A program made the translations under genes and the position numbers. From Bacteroidota bacterium (GTDB lineage: Bacteria > Bacteroidota > Bacteroidia > Flavobacteriales_F > PHOS-HE28), in contig JAKQEI010000106.1 of assembly GCA_029573495.1 (NCBI GenBank), forward strand, positions 1-38,583: DNA of 38,583 bases, given 5' to 3'. Below the pieces are notes generated by a model. It was not told the DNA's origin and did no database searches. It saw only the letters and a list, made by a program, of their open reading frames with translations. Within the stretch, counting starts at the first letter, position 1, and every line of letters begins with the position of its first letter. Shown here in pieces: positions 16,377 through 23,837 of the stretch.

Positions 16377-17188
16377 GCCTGCACCTTGCCTCCATCCACA
16401 TCCATCCGATCAAATCGCTCGGGGGCTTCTCGGTGGATGAAGCAAGGATCACGGACCGTGGACTCCAACATGATCGCCGGTGGATGCTCGTGGATCCGCA
16501 GGGCCGTTTCCTCACACAACGAGAGATCCCGGCGATGGCCTGCCTGCATACCTTACCTAAGGAGAACGGCTTCCAGGTGATGGATATGCGCGGCGGAGGT
16601 CCCTTGGACATGCCCTGGGAACCGCAAGAAGGATGGCCATGTCGTGTGCAGGTATGGGCTGATGAGGTGAATGTGGTCGAGGCCGAGCACTACGGCAGCT
16701 GGTTCGGTGCGCAGTTGGGAGTGCCGGCAAGGGTCGTGTACATGCCCGATGCCTCCCTCCGTCCGACGGATCCGACCTACGCCAGCACCATCACGAACCT
16801 GAGCGACGGTTTCCCATTCCTGATCCTTTCGCAAGCCTCGTTGGATGATCTGAACGGACGGATCGCCGCGGAGGAACGGATCCCGATGGACCGCTTCCGG
16901 CCCAACCTGGTGATGAACGGTGGTGCTGCTTTCCAGGAAGACCAGTGGAGGAGGATCATGATCGGTGATGCCAGGTTCGAACTGGTCAAGCCATGCGCAC
17001 GATGCGTGATAACGACCACGGATCAGCTTACCGGGCAACGCGGGAAGGAACCGCTGGCCACGCTGGCACGCTTCCGGCGCAGACCTGGTGACCCCACGAA
17101 GGTCGACTTCGGCATGAACGCGATCGCCACGAGCGGTGATCGGATAAGGGTCGGTGATGCCGTGCGCGTGATCACAACGGTCGGCTAA
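16373..17188 (+). CDS. MOSC-domain protein (YcbX/mARC-like)
   Basis: The 271-residue protein begins with the MOSC N-terminal beta-barrel pattern (L-A-S-I-H-I-H-P-I-K-S-L-G-G). The C-terminal MOSC domain contains R-F-R-P-N-L-V-M-N-G and P-C-A-R-C-V-I-T-T-T-D, with the Cys that in relatives (mARC, YcbX) coordinates molybdenum. Such proteins use a sulphurated or cysteine-ligated Mo cofactor to reduce N-hydroxylated compounds, or act with molybdopterin sulphurases. The start overlaps the cytochrome stop by four bases, so the two are translationally coupled. Its role with an extracellular cytochrome is unclear. YcbX proteins often carry a C-terminal ferredoxin domain; none is present here. Confidence 0.88.
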   Translation: MSLHLASIHIHPIKSLGGFSVDEARITDRGLQHDRRWMLVDPQGRFLTQREIPAMACLHTLPKENGFQVMDMRGGGPLDMPWEPQEGWPCRVQVWADEVNVVEAEHYGSWFGAQLGVPARVVYMPDASLRPTDPTYASTITNLSDGFPFLILSQASLDDLNGRIAAEERIPMDRFRPNLVMNGGAAFQEDQWRRIMIGDARFELVKPCARCVITTTDQLTGQRGKEPLATLARFRRRPGDPTKVDFGMNAIATSGDRIRVGDAVRVITTVG

Positions 17189-17193
17189 CTTGG
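17186..17193 (+). promoter_or_regulatory. Possible -7 box of the yhhQ gene
   Basis: TAACTTGG, including the MOSC stop TAA, is followed by four bases and the ATG at 17198. It fits the N4 pattern seen elsewhere but is a weaker match to TAnnTTTG. Confidence 0.3.
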
Positions 17194-17197
17194 CGCG

Positions 17198-17986
17198 ATG
17201 GTGCACGCGCTGCTGGCCGACAAGGCCAACCGCTTGTTCGTGGTCCTCGCCGGCTGTTTCATCGCGAACGCGTTGCTGGCGGAGATGATCGGCGTGAAGC
17301 TCTTCCAACTGGAAACGGCCGTGGGGCTGGGCAAGGCGGACTTCACCCTACTGGGCCAACCACATCTTTCGTTCGTGCTCAGTGTTGGTGTTCTGCCCTG
17401 GCCACTGGTCTTCATCCTCACCGACGTGATCAACGATTATTACGGTGTGCGCGGCGTGCGCTTCCTCACCCTGCTCACGGCGGTCATCATCGCCTTCGCC
17501 TTCCTCGTGCTCTACCTCGCCATCGCCATGCCACCGGACATGGGGTGGTGGATCGGCAGTGGTGCGGCACACGGTGTACCGGACATGCAGGCCGCATTCG
17601 CGAACATCTTCGGCCAGAGCATGAACATCATCATCGGTTCGATCGCGGCATTCATCATCGGCCAGCTCGCCGACGCCTTCATCTTCCGGCGGATCAAACG
17701 ACTGACAGGTGACAAGCGCATCTGGCTGCGCGCAACCGGCAGCACCCTGATCAGCCAGTTGATCGACAGCGTGGTGGTGACCTATCTGGCGTTCTGGGCG
17801 CTGCGCGACATGCCCTTTCCGCTGGCCACGGCCCTGGTCCTCACCGCATACACGTACAAGCTCGTCGTTGCCATCCTCGCCACTCCGTTGATATACCTCG
17901 CACACGCGCTCATCGAGCGATACCTTGGGAAGGAGAAAGCGCACTCGATGCGGGAGAATGCCTTGCGGTCGGCCGCCGAACAATGA
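17198..17986 (+). CDS. yhhQ: YhhQ-type queuosine precursor transporter
   Basis: The 262-residue membrane protein has about six hydrophobic segments and the family landmarks N-A-L-L-A-E-M-I-G-V-K, F-I-L-T-D-V-I-N-D-Y-Y-G, and W-L-R-A-T-G-S-T-L-I-S-Q-L-I-D-S near the middle, followed by K-L-V-V-A-I-L-A-T-P-L-I-Y. Characterised homologues import queuine or preQ0/preQ1 bases for tRNA modification; the family was formerly DUF165. It starts ten bases after the MOSC stop and its own stop overlaps the next small gene (ATGA). Other queuosine genes are not in the window. Confidence 0.92.
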   Translation: MVHALLADKANRLFVVLAGCFIANALLAEMIGVKLFQLETAVGLGKADFTLLGQPHLSFVLSVGVLPWPLVFILTDVINDYYGVRGVRFLTLLTAVIIAFAFLVLYLAIAMPPDMGWWIGSGAAHGVPDMQAAFANIFGQSMNIIIGSIAAFIIGQLADAFIFRRIKRLTGDKRIWLRATGSTLISQLIDSVVVTYLAFWALRDMPFPLATALVLTAYTYKLVVAILATPLIYLAHALIERYLGKEKAHSMRENALRSAAEQ

Positions 17987-18162
17987 CGATGGGGAAGAAG
18001 CGCCATATCGGGCGGAAGGAACAGGACGCCATCGAACGCGCGGCCAAGCGCGAGGCACAGAAGGTGGCGGGTGCCTTGGACGGTCGCTTCCGTGAGAAGG
18101 TGGTCCCGAACAAGAAGCGCGCACCCACCCGTCGGAGAAAAGCCGACCCGGATGAGGAGTGA
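17983..18162 (+). CDS. Small basic protein, 59 residues, unknown
   Basis: The ATG at 17983 overlaps the yhhQ stop in an ATGA junction and opens a 59-codon frame ending TGA at 18160-18162. The product starts M-T-M-G-K-K-R-H-I-G-R-K-E-Q-D, is dense in Lys, Arg and Glu, has a probable helix (about 10-35) and a basic tail with P-T-R-R-R-K. It has no signal peptide or membrane segment. Translational coupling and the strong charge bias suggest a real cytoplasmic, perhaps nucleic-acid-binding, protein. No family is recognised. A codon-level comparison with relatives is needed to be sure. Confidence 0.6.
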   Translation: MTMGKKRHIGRKEQDAIERAAKREAQKVAGALDGRFREKVVPNKKRAPTRRRKADPDEE

Positions 18163-18168
18163 GCAGGG

Positions 18169-18176
18169 TACCTTCG
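18169..18176 (+). promoter_or_regulatory. Putative -7 box of the HAD-like gene
   Basis: TACCTTCG, one mismatch from TAnnTTTG, ends 15 bases before the ATG at 18192. Confidence 0.4.
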
Positions 18177-18191
18177 CGTCAACGGAACACC

Positions 18192-18617
18192 ATGAGCACG
18201 GAACTGCACGACCTGTACATCGATGGCAAGAAGGCGAGCCCGGGACTGCCCGATGGTGTGAAGAACTACCTCATCGACATCGATGGCACCATCTGCGAGG
18301 ACATCCCGAACGAGGAACCGGAGCGCATGCTGGATGCGTCCCTCCTCGACGGAGCACTCGAGACGTGCAACCGTTGGTACGAGCAGGGGCACATCATCAC
18401 CTTCTTCACCTCCCGTACGGAAGCGCACAGACAGGTGACGGAGGCCTGGCTGGCCAAGCATGGGTTCAAGTACCACGGGATCCTGTTCGGAAAACCCCGC
18501 GGAGGCAATTACCATTGGATCGACAACCATATCGTGCGTTCGACCCGTTACGTGGGTACGTTCTCGGACATGGTGGAGAAGGAGGCGCGGATCCAGGTCT
18601 TTCCCGACAACGCGTAG
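18192..18617 (+). CDS. HAD-like (LNS2-type) phosphatase-family protein
   Basis: The 141-residue protein contains Y-L-I-D-I-D-G-T-I-C, the D-x-D-G-T motif I of the HAD superfamily (about residues 27-36), and F-F-T-S-R-T-E (about 71-77), matching motif II with its Ser/Thr. A later basic segment G-K-P-R-G-G-N-Y-H-W-I-D-N fits motifs III-IV. Its compact size resembles small cap-less phosphatases; in related genomes such proteins are sometimes called phosphoheptose isomerase, which I would not follow. I took the ATG at 18192 rather than 18159 because the box at 18169 would lie inside a longer frame. Substrate unknown. Confidence 0.78.
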   Translation: MSTELHDLYIDGKKASPGLPDGVKNYLIDIDGTICEDIPNEEPERMLDASLLDGALETCNRWYEQGHIITFFTSRTEAHRQVTEAWLAKHGFKYHGILFGKPRGGNYHWIDNHIVRSTRYVGTFSDMVEKEARIQVFPDNA

Positions 18618-18645
18618 TCCAACGCGCACGCTCCTCGGCCGGCCA

Positions 18646-18660
18646 ATGTTAACTTAACAT
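18646..18660. promoter_or_regulatory. AT-rich palindrome upstream of an unknown gene
   Basis: ATGTTAA-C-TTAACAT is a perfect 15-base palindrome that also contains two adjacent TTAAC units. It lies 29 bases after the HAD-like stop and 72 bases before the next predicted start. It may be an operator; the factor is unknown. Confidence 0.4.
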
Positions 18661-18732
18661 GAAGTTTTGGCCGATAAGGGCCGATCATGCCTACGATCCG
18701 GACCGAAGTGCGAAATTCACGGCACCAACCTC

Positions 18733-19116
18733 ATGGCCATGGGCGCACCGGTACACACTTCGGACTCGTTGAAAGAGAGCGGTCCTCAAGCCGCGATGCA
18801 CCTTGCCAACACGGGCACCTTGGAAGTGATGCGCGTGACCAGATCGATCCCGACAGCGAATGGTGACCTCCTGTTCCTCGGTGTACCGGCGAGGATCGGC
18901 AGCAGCGCTCGAAGTCTGCACGTCTCGTTCACCCAGCAGAGCGTGCATGAACCCCCTACGATGGACCCGGAGACAGGGCGCATCCACCTCTCCTATCCGC
19001 ATCGCGATCATCCGGAGGTGCAGGCCTTGCTGAACAGCAAGCGCAACCGGTTCTGCTACTTCTGGCGTTCGGCCAACGGGGACCGCACCCATGCGTGGTT
19101 ATTGAGCTCCAAGTGA
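18733..19116 (+). CDS. Unknown protein, 127 residues
   Basis: The frame is open from a TTG at 18667, but I chose the ATG at 18733 (M-A-M-G-A-P-V-H); the next ATG is two codons on. No signal peptide, membrane segment or known motif is seen. The C-terminal half (H-P-E-V-Q-A-L-L-N-S-K-R-N-R-F-C-Y-F-W-R-S-A-N-G-D) has the look of a globular domain. It converges on the YciI-like gene with only four bases between the stops and no terminator. It is kept as a gene because no competing frame on either strand shows recognisable homology, but evidence is limited. Confidence 0.5.
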   Translation: MAMGAPVHTSDSLKESGPQAAMHLANTGTLEVMRVTRSIPTANGDLLFLGVPARIGSSARSLHVSFTQQSVHEPPTMDPETGRIHLSYPHRDHPEVQALLNSKRNRFCYFWRSANGDRTHAWLLSSK

Positions 19117-19120
19117 ACGA

Positions 19121-19534
19121 CTAGGGCAGCTTCGTACCCACCGCGCCGAACCACGGTGCGATCGTATAGGCCAACCGCCGCCGTTGTACGAGCGGATCCT
19201 GCCGCAGGTAGCCTTCCACTTCCTCCCGGGAGTCGCAATCGTACAGCAGGAGTCCCCGCCAATCGACCTCATTGGCACCGTACGGTCCCCCCATCACGAT
19301 GAGTCCGCGCTTCCCCTGCATGTCCTGATGCTCCAGGTGCGCCTTCAGCAGGTCCGCAGAGGTCGCACTATCCAAGGCCGTGGTGTCAGCACCGGTCGAA
19401 TAGAGCACGAACCAGTACTGCTTCATGTGATAGGTACTGTCCGCGATGGTGACATCGAATGTGCGCTGGGCCTTGATCGTGCCCATCGTCATCAGGGCGA
19501 GCAGGACAAGGGCGTGACGGGTTGACCTCAGCAT
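19121..19534 (-). CDS. YciI-like domain exported protein
   Basis: From the ATG at 19534 the product has 137 residues with a signal peptide (L-R-S-T-R-H-A-L-V-L-L-A-L-M-T-M-G-T-I-K-A-Q). The mature part resembles YciI/YCII domains: M-K-Q-Y-W-F-V-L-Y-S-T-G near the start, H-L-E-H-Q-D with the conserved His-Asp neighbourhood, and D-S-R-E-E-V-E-G-Y-L-R-Q-D-P-L-V. YciI proteins are small ferredoxin-like-fold enzymes or enzyme modules of mostly unknown role; a periplasmic version is less usual. It lies 11 bases downstream of the GrpB-family gene, the last gene of this minus-strand operon. Confidence 0.72.
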   Translation of the reverse strand: MLRSTRHALVLLALMTMGTIKAQRTFDVTIADSTYHMKQYWFVLYSTGADTTALDSATSADLLKAHLEHQDMQGKRGLIVMGGPYGANEVDWRGLLLYDCDSREEVEGYLRQDPLVQRRRLAYTIAPWFGAVGTKLP

Positions 19535-19545
19535 GTGATGCTCTT

Positions 19546-20127
19546 TCAACGCAAGGTACCATCGCGCCCTTTGCGTAGGATGGTCCGGATGAACTCCGTC
19601 TTCCCCAAGGTGTATGCGGCGCGGTCCCGAGCGTACTTCCGCGCCAGCTCATTCTTCAGCTTCTCATAAGCGAGCGCCTCTTCCGGATGCCTGCGCAAGA
19701 GGTCCCGGAACACGATACGCTCCATGCTGCTGTGGTCCGGCGAGAGGATATGGACGTGCTCGGTCCGCTCTCCTTTCGCGTCGCGCATGATGAACCAGGC
19801 GTAGTAAGGTTCGTTCTCGCCGATGCTCGGGCGCCAGATGAATTCGTAGCCCTCCTCCTCCATACGTGGCACCACCCGCTCCAGCACCTCATCCATGTCG
19901 TTCACCTCCACCTGCACATCGATGATCGGTTTGGCGCTGAGGCCGGGTACCGCGGTACTCCCGATGTGCGCGATGCGCTGCACCAGGTTCTTGGGCAGCA
20001 ACTTCTTCAGCCGGGCTTCGATCGCTTCATATCGGCCCGGCCAGGCCGGATCATAGGGTACCACGGCGATGCGCTCCTTCACCAGCGCAGCGATGCGCTT
20101 GCGATCCACCTTCGGAGCCTCACTCAT
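19546..20127 (-). CDS. GrpB/UPF0157 family nucleotidyltransferase-like protein
   Basis: The 193-residue protein has the family pattern V-P-Y-D-P-A-W-P-G-R-Y-E (about 23-34), H-I-G-S-T-A-V-P-G-L-S-A-K-P-I-I-D-V (about 54-71) and R-T-E-H-V-H-I (about 121-127). The G-S-T-A and D-V residues resemble the active site of nucleotidyltransferase folds. In some proteins the domain is fused to dephospho-CoA kinase, but here it stands alone and its substrate is not known. Its start overlaps the fdhD stop by four bases, and the YciI-like gene follows it. Confidence 0.88.
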   Translation of the reverse strand: MSEAPKVDRKRIAALVKERIAVVPYDPAWPGRYEAIEARLKKLLPKNLVQRIAHIGSTAVPGLSAKPIIDVQVEVNDMDEVLERVVPRMEEEGYEFIWRPSIGENEPYYAWFIMRDAKGERTEHVHILSPDHSSMERIVFRDLLRRHPEEALAYEKLKNELARKYARDRAAYTLGKTEFIRTILRKGRDGTLR

Positions 20128-20942
20128 GACGCATAGACATTGAAGCGTTGATCACGAAGGAAGCCGATCAGCGTGAGCCCTCGGGACCGGGCGAGCTGCA
20201 CGGCCAGGGATGAGGGGGCACCGACAGCCACCATCAAGGGGATACCCGCTACGACGCACTTCTGCACCAGTTCAAAGCCAGCGCGCCCGCTCACCAGCAG
20301 GATCCGAGCACCAAGCCGCTCATCACTATCAAGCACCGCACCGATCACCTTGTCGACGGCGTTGTGCCGACCCACGTCCTCCCGCAAGCAGAGCAGACCT
20401 CCCTCCCGGTCGAACAACGCCGCGGCGTGGATCCCACCGGTATGCCGGAAAACGGTCTGCGCCGCCCGCATCCGTTCCGGCAGGGCAGTGATGACAGCCG
20501 GTTCGATCTCCCCCCAGGGGTCCAATGCCTCCATGTGGTTCACGTGCACGGCCTCGATGCTGCTCTTGCCACATACCCCGCAGCTGCTCGTTGCATAGAA
20601 GTTCCGTTGCCAGCGCACCGGGTCGATGATCACAACGGGATCGAGCTCCGCACGCATCACGTTGCCCTGTTCTTCCACCTTCACGCTCATGCAGGGCACC
20701 ACGCGAAGGAGCTGGCTGGGATCGGTGATGATCCCCTCGGTGAACAGGAAGCCGCGCACGAGGTCCTCATCATGGCCGGGTGTCCGCATGGTGACGCTCA
20801 GCCGAAGTTCCCGACGATCCTCAAGCGGACCGAAGCCAAGCCGGATCTCCAGTGGTTCCTCAGTCACCACCAGGTCTTCGCGCAATGACGACGCACCGCT
20901 CTCCGTGGTATGGACCCGCACCTGTTCGACCAATGCCGACAT
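20124..20942 (-). CDS. fdhD: Formate dehydrogenase accessory sulphurtransferase FdhD
   Basis: The 272-residue protein contains the diagnostic S-S-C-G-V-C-G-K motif near 120, whose cysteines carry sulphur from a cysteine desulphurase to the Mo-bis-MGD cofactor of formate dehydrogenase. Other hallmarks are T-P-G-H-D-E-D-L-V-R-G-F-L-F-T-E-G and E-D-V-G-R-H-N-A-V-D-K-V-I-G. It implies that the cell has at least one formate-dehydrogenase-like enzyme, not present here. A TACCTTGG box lies exactly four bases before its ATG, suggesting its own leaderless transcript although tag lies just upstream in the same direction. It overlaps grpB by four bases. Confidence 0.96.
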   Translation of the reverse strand: MSALVEQVRVHTTESGASSLREDLVVTEEPLEIRLGFGPLEDRRELRLSVTMRTPGHDEDLVRGFLFTEGIITDPSQLLRVVPCMSVKVEEQGNVMRAELDPVVIIDPVRWQRNFYATSSCGVCGKSSIEAVHVNHMEALDPWGEIEPAVITALPERMRAAQTVFRHTGGIHAAALFDREGGLLCLREDVGRHNAVDKVIGAVLDSDERLGARILLVSGRAGFELVQKCVVAGIPLMVAVGAPSSLAVQLARSRGLTLIGFLRDQRFNVYAS

Positions 20943-20946
20943 GCCA

Positions 20947-20954
20947 CCAAGGTA
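20947..20954 (-). promoter_or_regulatory. Putative -7 box of fdhD
   Basis: The minus strand reads TACCTTGG, then TGGC, then the ATG at 20942: the same four-base spacing as at moeB-like, NA37, DAHP synthase and others. Confidence 0.4.
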
Positions 20955-20969
20955 ACCGTCCTACCTCGT

Positions 20970-21536
20970 TCAGTGCTTCCGGCGCCAACAGCTCACCAGA
21001 TGGTCGTCCACCATGCCGATGGCCTGCATGTAGGCATAGACGATGGTGGTACCGACAAAGGAGAAGCCGGCCTTCTTCAGGTCCTTGCTAAGGGCATCGC
21101 TCACGAGTGTGCTGGCGGGAACTTGCAGCAGGCTCGTCCATTGGTTCACGATGGGTTCGTGGTCCACATGCTTCCATATGAAGTGATCGAAGGAACCCGC
21201 ACCTCCCTCCATGATCCGCAGGTAGGCCTGAGCGTTCTTGATGGCGCTCTCGATCTTCTGCCGGTTCCGGATGATACCGGGATCCTTCATCAGACGTTCG
21301 ATGTCCTTCTTCCCATAACGCGCGATCCGCTCCGCATCCCATTGATCGTAGGCCCGGGCATAGCCTTCCGTTCTGATCAGGATCGTATACCAGCTCAATC
21401 CCGCCTGCGCCCCATCGAGGATCAACTTGGCGAGAAGCTTGCGGTCGTCATGCTCCGGAAAGCCCCACACCTCGTCGTGATAGGTCTTGTAGATGTCATC
21501 CTTCAGACACCATGAACATCGTTCCCTCTCCTTCAT
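20970..21536 (-). CDS. tag: DNA-3-methyladenine glycosylase I
   Basis: From the ATG at 21536 the product has 188 residues, the normal length. Cys7 and His20 (C-S-W-C ... Y-H-D-E-V-W-G) and the C-terminal H-L-V-S-C match the zinc snap of E. coli Tag (Cys4, His17, His175, Cys179) in spacing. L-I-L-D-G-A-Q-A-G-L-S-W matches the base-recognition region. It removes 3-methyladenine from alkylated DNA. It is the first gene of tag-fdhD-grpB-yciI and divergent from moaA; no link to molybdenum is known. A longer frame to 21593 exists but lacks homology. Confidence 0.95.
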   Translation of the reverse strand: MKERERCSWCLKDDIYKTYHDEVWGFPEHDDRKLLAKLILDGAQAGLSWYTILIRTEGYARAYDQWDAERIARYGKKDIERLMKDPGIIRNRQKIESAIKNAQAYLRIMEGGAGSFDHFIWKHVDHEPIVNQWTSLLQVPASTLVSDALSKDLKKAGFSFVGTTIVYAYMQAIGMVDDHLVSCWRRKH

Positions 21537-21557
21537 TGCTGGCACGGCTGGATCGCG

Positions 21558-21588
21558 GACCGGACGAAGATCGTGATCCCGTCCGGTC
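21558..21588. promoter_or_regulatory. Inverted repeat between tag and moaA
   Basis: GACCGGACG at 21558-21566 and its complement at 21580-21588 enclose 13 bases that themselves contain GATC-GT-GATC. It lies in the 172-base divergent region between tag and moaA and may be an operator or a leader hairpin. Confidence 0.4.
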
Positions 21589-21708
21589 TGCACCGGTCAT
21601 CGACGCAGAACGGGCTCCACCTGGGTCGGATCAGCTTTCCAGACGGGGACCGCATGGTTCACCGCACTCGTGTCACCGACGAGGTCCGTGTCGTTCCTTT
21701 GATCAGCC

Positions 21709-22698
21709 ATGTCATTGACCGACCTTCACGGCCGCACGCATCGCAGCCTCCGCATCAGTGTTGTGGACAAGTGTGATCTGCGGTGCACCTACTGCATGCC
21801 GGAGGACCAGCACTTCCTGAAACGGGAGGAGCTCATGACCCGGGAGGAGATCGCCACGATCGCACGTCTGTTCGTCGAGCGGTACGGAGTGACCAAGATC
21901 CGGCTCACGGGTGGCGAACCCCTGGTGCGCCCTGACGCCGTGGACATCGTGCGCGACCTGATCGCGCTGCCCGTGAAGCTCGGGCTCACCACCAACGCGC
22001 TCACGTTGCACAAGCACCTCGATGCCCTGATCGACGCCGGGCTGAAGAGCATCAACGTGAGCCTCGACACCTTCGATGCGGCGCGCTTCAAGCGGATCGC
22101 ACGACGCGACGGTTTCCAGCAGGTGTGGGCCAACATCCGCCTCGCCCTCGAGCGCGACCTCCGCGTGAAGGTGAACATGGTGGTGATGCGCGGGGTGAAC
22201 GAAGACGAGATCCTGCACTTCGTGGAGCTCACACGTGATCATCCCGTGCACGTACGCTTCATCGAGTTCATGCCCTTCGCCGGCAATCGCTGGGGACGTG
22301 AGCGTGTCTACACCTACGCGGAGATGCTCGGCCATATCGGCAGCGTGCACTCCTTCGAGAAGCTGGAGGACGATGCGCACAGCACGGCCAAGGCCTACCG
22401 CGTGGGCTACTGGCCGGGAACCTTCGCGGTGATCAGCACGGTGACGGATCCCTTCTGCGGCGATTGCGACCGCCTGCGACTGACCGCTGAAGGGAAAATG
22501 CGCAACTGCCTCTTCGCCCGGGAGGAGATGGACCTGCTCTCAGCCCTGCGCCGCGGCGAGGACATTGCGCCCTTGATTGAAGCAAATGTGCTGGCAAAGC
22601 ATGCCATGCTCGGCGGATTACCACCTTTCAAGCCCGAGAAGCAGGAAGAGGTGCTGCACGATTTAAGTGCGAGGCCGATGGTGAGTATCGGAGGATGA
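21709..22698 (+). CDS. moaA: GTP 3',8-cyclase MoaA
   Basis: The 329-residue radical-SAM enzyme makes 3',8-cyclo-GTP, the first step of molybdenum cofactor synthesis. The SAM-binding cluster motif C-D-L-R-C-T-Y-C is near residue 22, followed by L-T-G-G-E-P. The C-terminal cluster has C-G-D-C-x13-C (F-C-G-D-C-D-R-L-R-L), and the chain ends G-G, the functionally important C-terminal diglycine. It partners with the MoaC half of the MoaCB fusion. It lies on the opposite strand from the rest of the Mo-cofactor genes and converges on the nucleoid-protein gene across a repeat region. The start is supported by the SLTDLHGR leader typical of the family. Confidence 0.97.
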   Translation: MSLTDLHGRTHRSLRISVVDKCDLRCTYCMPEDQHFLKREELMTREEIATIARLFVERYGVTKIRLTGGEPLVRPDAVDIVRDLIALPVKLGLTTNALTLHKHLDALIDAGLKSINVSLDTFDAARFKRIARRDGFQQVWANIRLALERDLRVKVNMVVMRGVNEDEILHFVELTRDHPVHVRFIEFMPFAGNRWGRERVYTYAEMLGHIGSVHSFEKLEDDAHSTAKAYRVGYWPGTFAVISTVTDPFCGDCDRLRLTAEGKMRNCLFAREEMDLLSALRRGEDIAPLIEANVLAKHAMLGGLPPFKPEKQEEVLHDLSARPMVSIGG

Positions 22699-22701
22699 AT
22701 G

Positions 22702-22795
22702 CATGTGGCCGTGCTTCCATGTGACCATAGATCCATGCGACCGTCTGGCGGTATTCATGGACACGTCAAGACATGGGTACATGGAACCATGGATT
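22702..22795. repeat. Degenerate 8-base-phased CATG repeat
   Basis: CATG occurs at 22702, 22718, 22734, 22756, 22772, 22780 and 22788. The spacings are 16, 16, 22, 16, 8 and 8, so all but one are multiples of eight. Reading in 8-base units gives CATGTGGC, CGTGCTTC, CATGTGAC, CATAGATC, CATGCGAC, CGTCTGGC, then after six bases CATGGACA, CGTCAAGA, CATGGGTA, CATGGAAC, CATGGATT. The last unit overlaps the stop codon of the minus-strand gene at 22794. It fills the whole gap between two convergent genes. Confidence 0.65.
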
Positions 22796-23813
22796 ACAGC
22801 TCCTGCTCATAATAGATCTTGTAGAACTTACGCCCGCTCTCGTCCACGCCGCGCTCGATCTTGTTGCGGTCGCCGTGGATGTAGATGTGGAAGTCCTTGT
22901 CGAGCTTGAGCACGCTCTTGAACACGCGGGCCTGGCGCTTCACCGCGTCGGCCGAGATGGCGAAGCGCTCGTCCAGGTCCACCGCGCGCTCCTCCTGGTA
23001 CCGGTCGCCGAATCGCTGGAACGAACCCGCCACCTCCTCGTTCTGGAAGACCTCGCGAGCGAAGCTGCCACGGTCGTACTCGGTGTTCTCCTTGAAGTAC
23101 TGCACCGAGCGGTTCAGCAGGTCGATCTGATCGGCCTTGGGGATCTCGTAGTCCTGCGGCAGCTGCTGTGTGATGAAGGAGCGCGTCATGTCCAGCATGT
23201 TGCGCGTGCTGTTCACGGTGTCACGCTTGGCGCGCAGCCCGATGAAGGCCTGCTGCCAGAAGGGGTTCTGCGGCTTGTCGTCGATCACGAGCAGCGTGGG
23301 CACCCCGGGTGTGAACACCACCAACAGGGCCTGGTCCGGCTTGCGGCCACCAAGTCCGCGCCTCAACTGCATGGCGAGCATGTCATCCTCCACACGGCTC
23401 TCTATGAAGACCTCCTTGTCGTCGAACTTGAGGATGCCCAGGGCGTCGTGCACGGCGCTGCCCAGCTCCACGCCTGCGAAGCGCGCCACGAAGAGGTCGC
23501 CGGTTCGCGCCTCGTGTTCGTTCGCCACGTCGATGAGCAGCTTGGCAATGGCGCGCGACAGGCCCACAAGCGCCTTGCCATCCTCGGCTTTCCGGCAGAG
23601 CGCCTGCAACGCGTTGGGCTGGCCATCGCGCTCTGCGAACTCGTGCGTCTGCCCCACGCTCGCGAAGGGCTTCAGGAAGAGCTTGCGCAGGAACTCCTGT
23701 TCTTCCGGTCCTTGCAGTACGGCGCTATAGTCGCTCATCATGCTCGCCGCACCTCCCGTGCCGATGCGGTGGAGCACGAACTCGTCCACCATCGCCTCCT
23801 TTCCGTTCACCAT
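22794..23813 (-). CDS. 37-kDa nucleoid-associated protein (NdpA/YejK-like)
   Basis: The 339-residue protein resembles the NA37 nucleoid-associated family in length and plan: an N-terminal segment M-V-D-E-F-V-L-H-R-I-G, a middle beta-rich domain (L-G-I-L-K-F-D-D-K-E-V-F-I-E-S), and a C-terminal part (F-H-I-Y-I-H-G-D-R-N-K-I-E-R-G-V-D-E-S-G-R-K-F-Y-K-I-Y-Y). Relatives bind the nucleoid; their exact job is poorly known. It lies 24 bases downstream of moaCB but has its own TACTTTCG box exactly four bases before the ATG, so it need not belong to the molybdenum operon. Confidence 0.85.
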   Translation of the reverse strand: MVNGKEAMVDEFVLHRIGTGGAASMMSDYSAVLQGPEEQEFLRKLFLKPFASVGQTHEFAERDGQPNALQALCRKAEDGKALVGLSRAIAKLLIDVANEHEARTGDLFVARFAGVELGSAVHDALGILKFDDKEVFIESRVEDDMLAMQLRRGLGGRKPDQALLVVFTPGVPTLLVIDDKPQNPFWQQAFIGLRAKRDTVNSTRNMLDMTRSFITQQLPQDYEIPKADQIDLLNRSVQYFKENTEYDRGSFAREVFQNEEVAGSFQRFGDRYQEERAVDLDERFAISADAVKRQARVFKSVLKLDKDFHIYIHGDRNKIERGVDESGRKFYKIYYEQEL

Positions 23814-23817
23814 GCAG

Positions 23818-23825
23818 CGAAAGTA
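23818..23825 (-). promoter_or_regulatory. Putative -7 box of the nucleoid-associated protein gene
   Basis: The minus strand reads TACTTTCG, then CTGC, then ATG at 23813. The box lies within the 24-base gap to moaCB. Confidence 0.45.
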
Positions 23826-23837
23826 CCGGGGCGTGGC

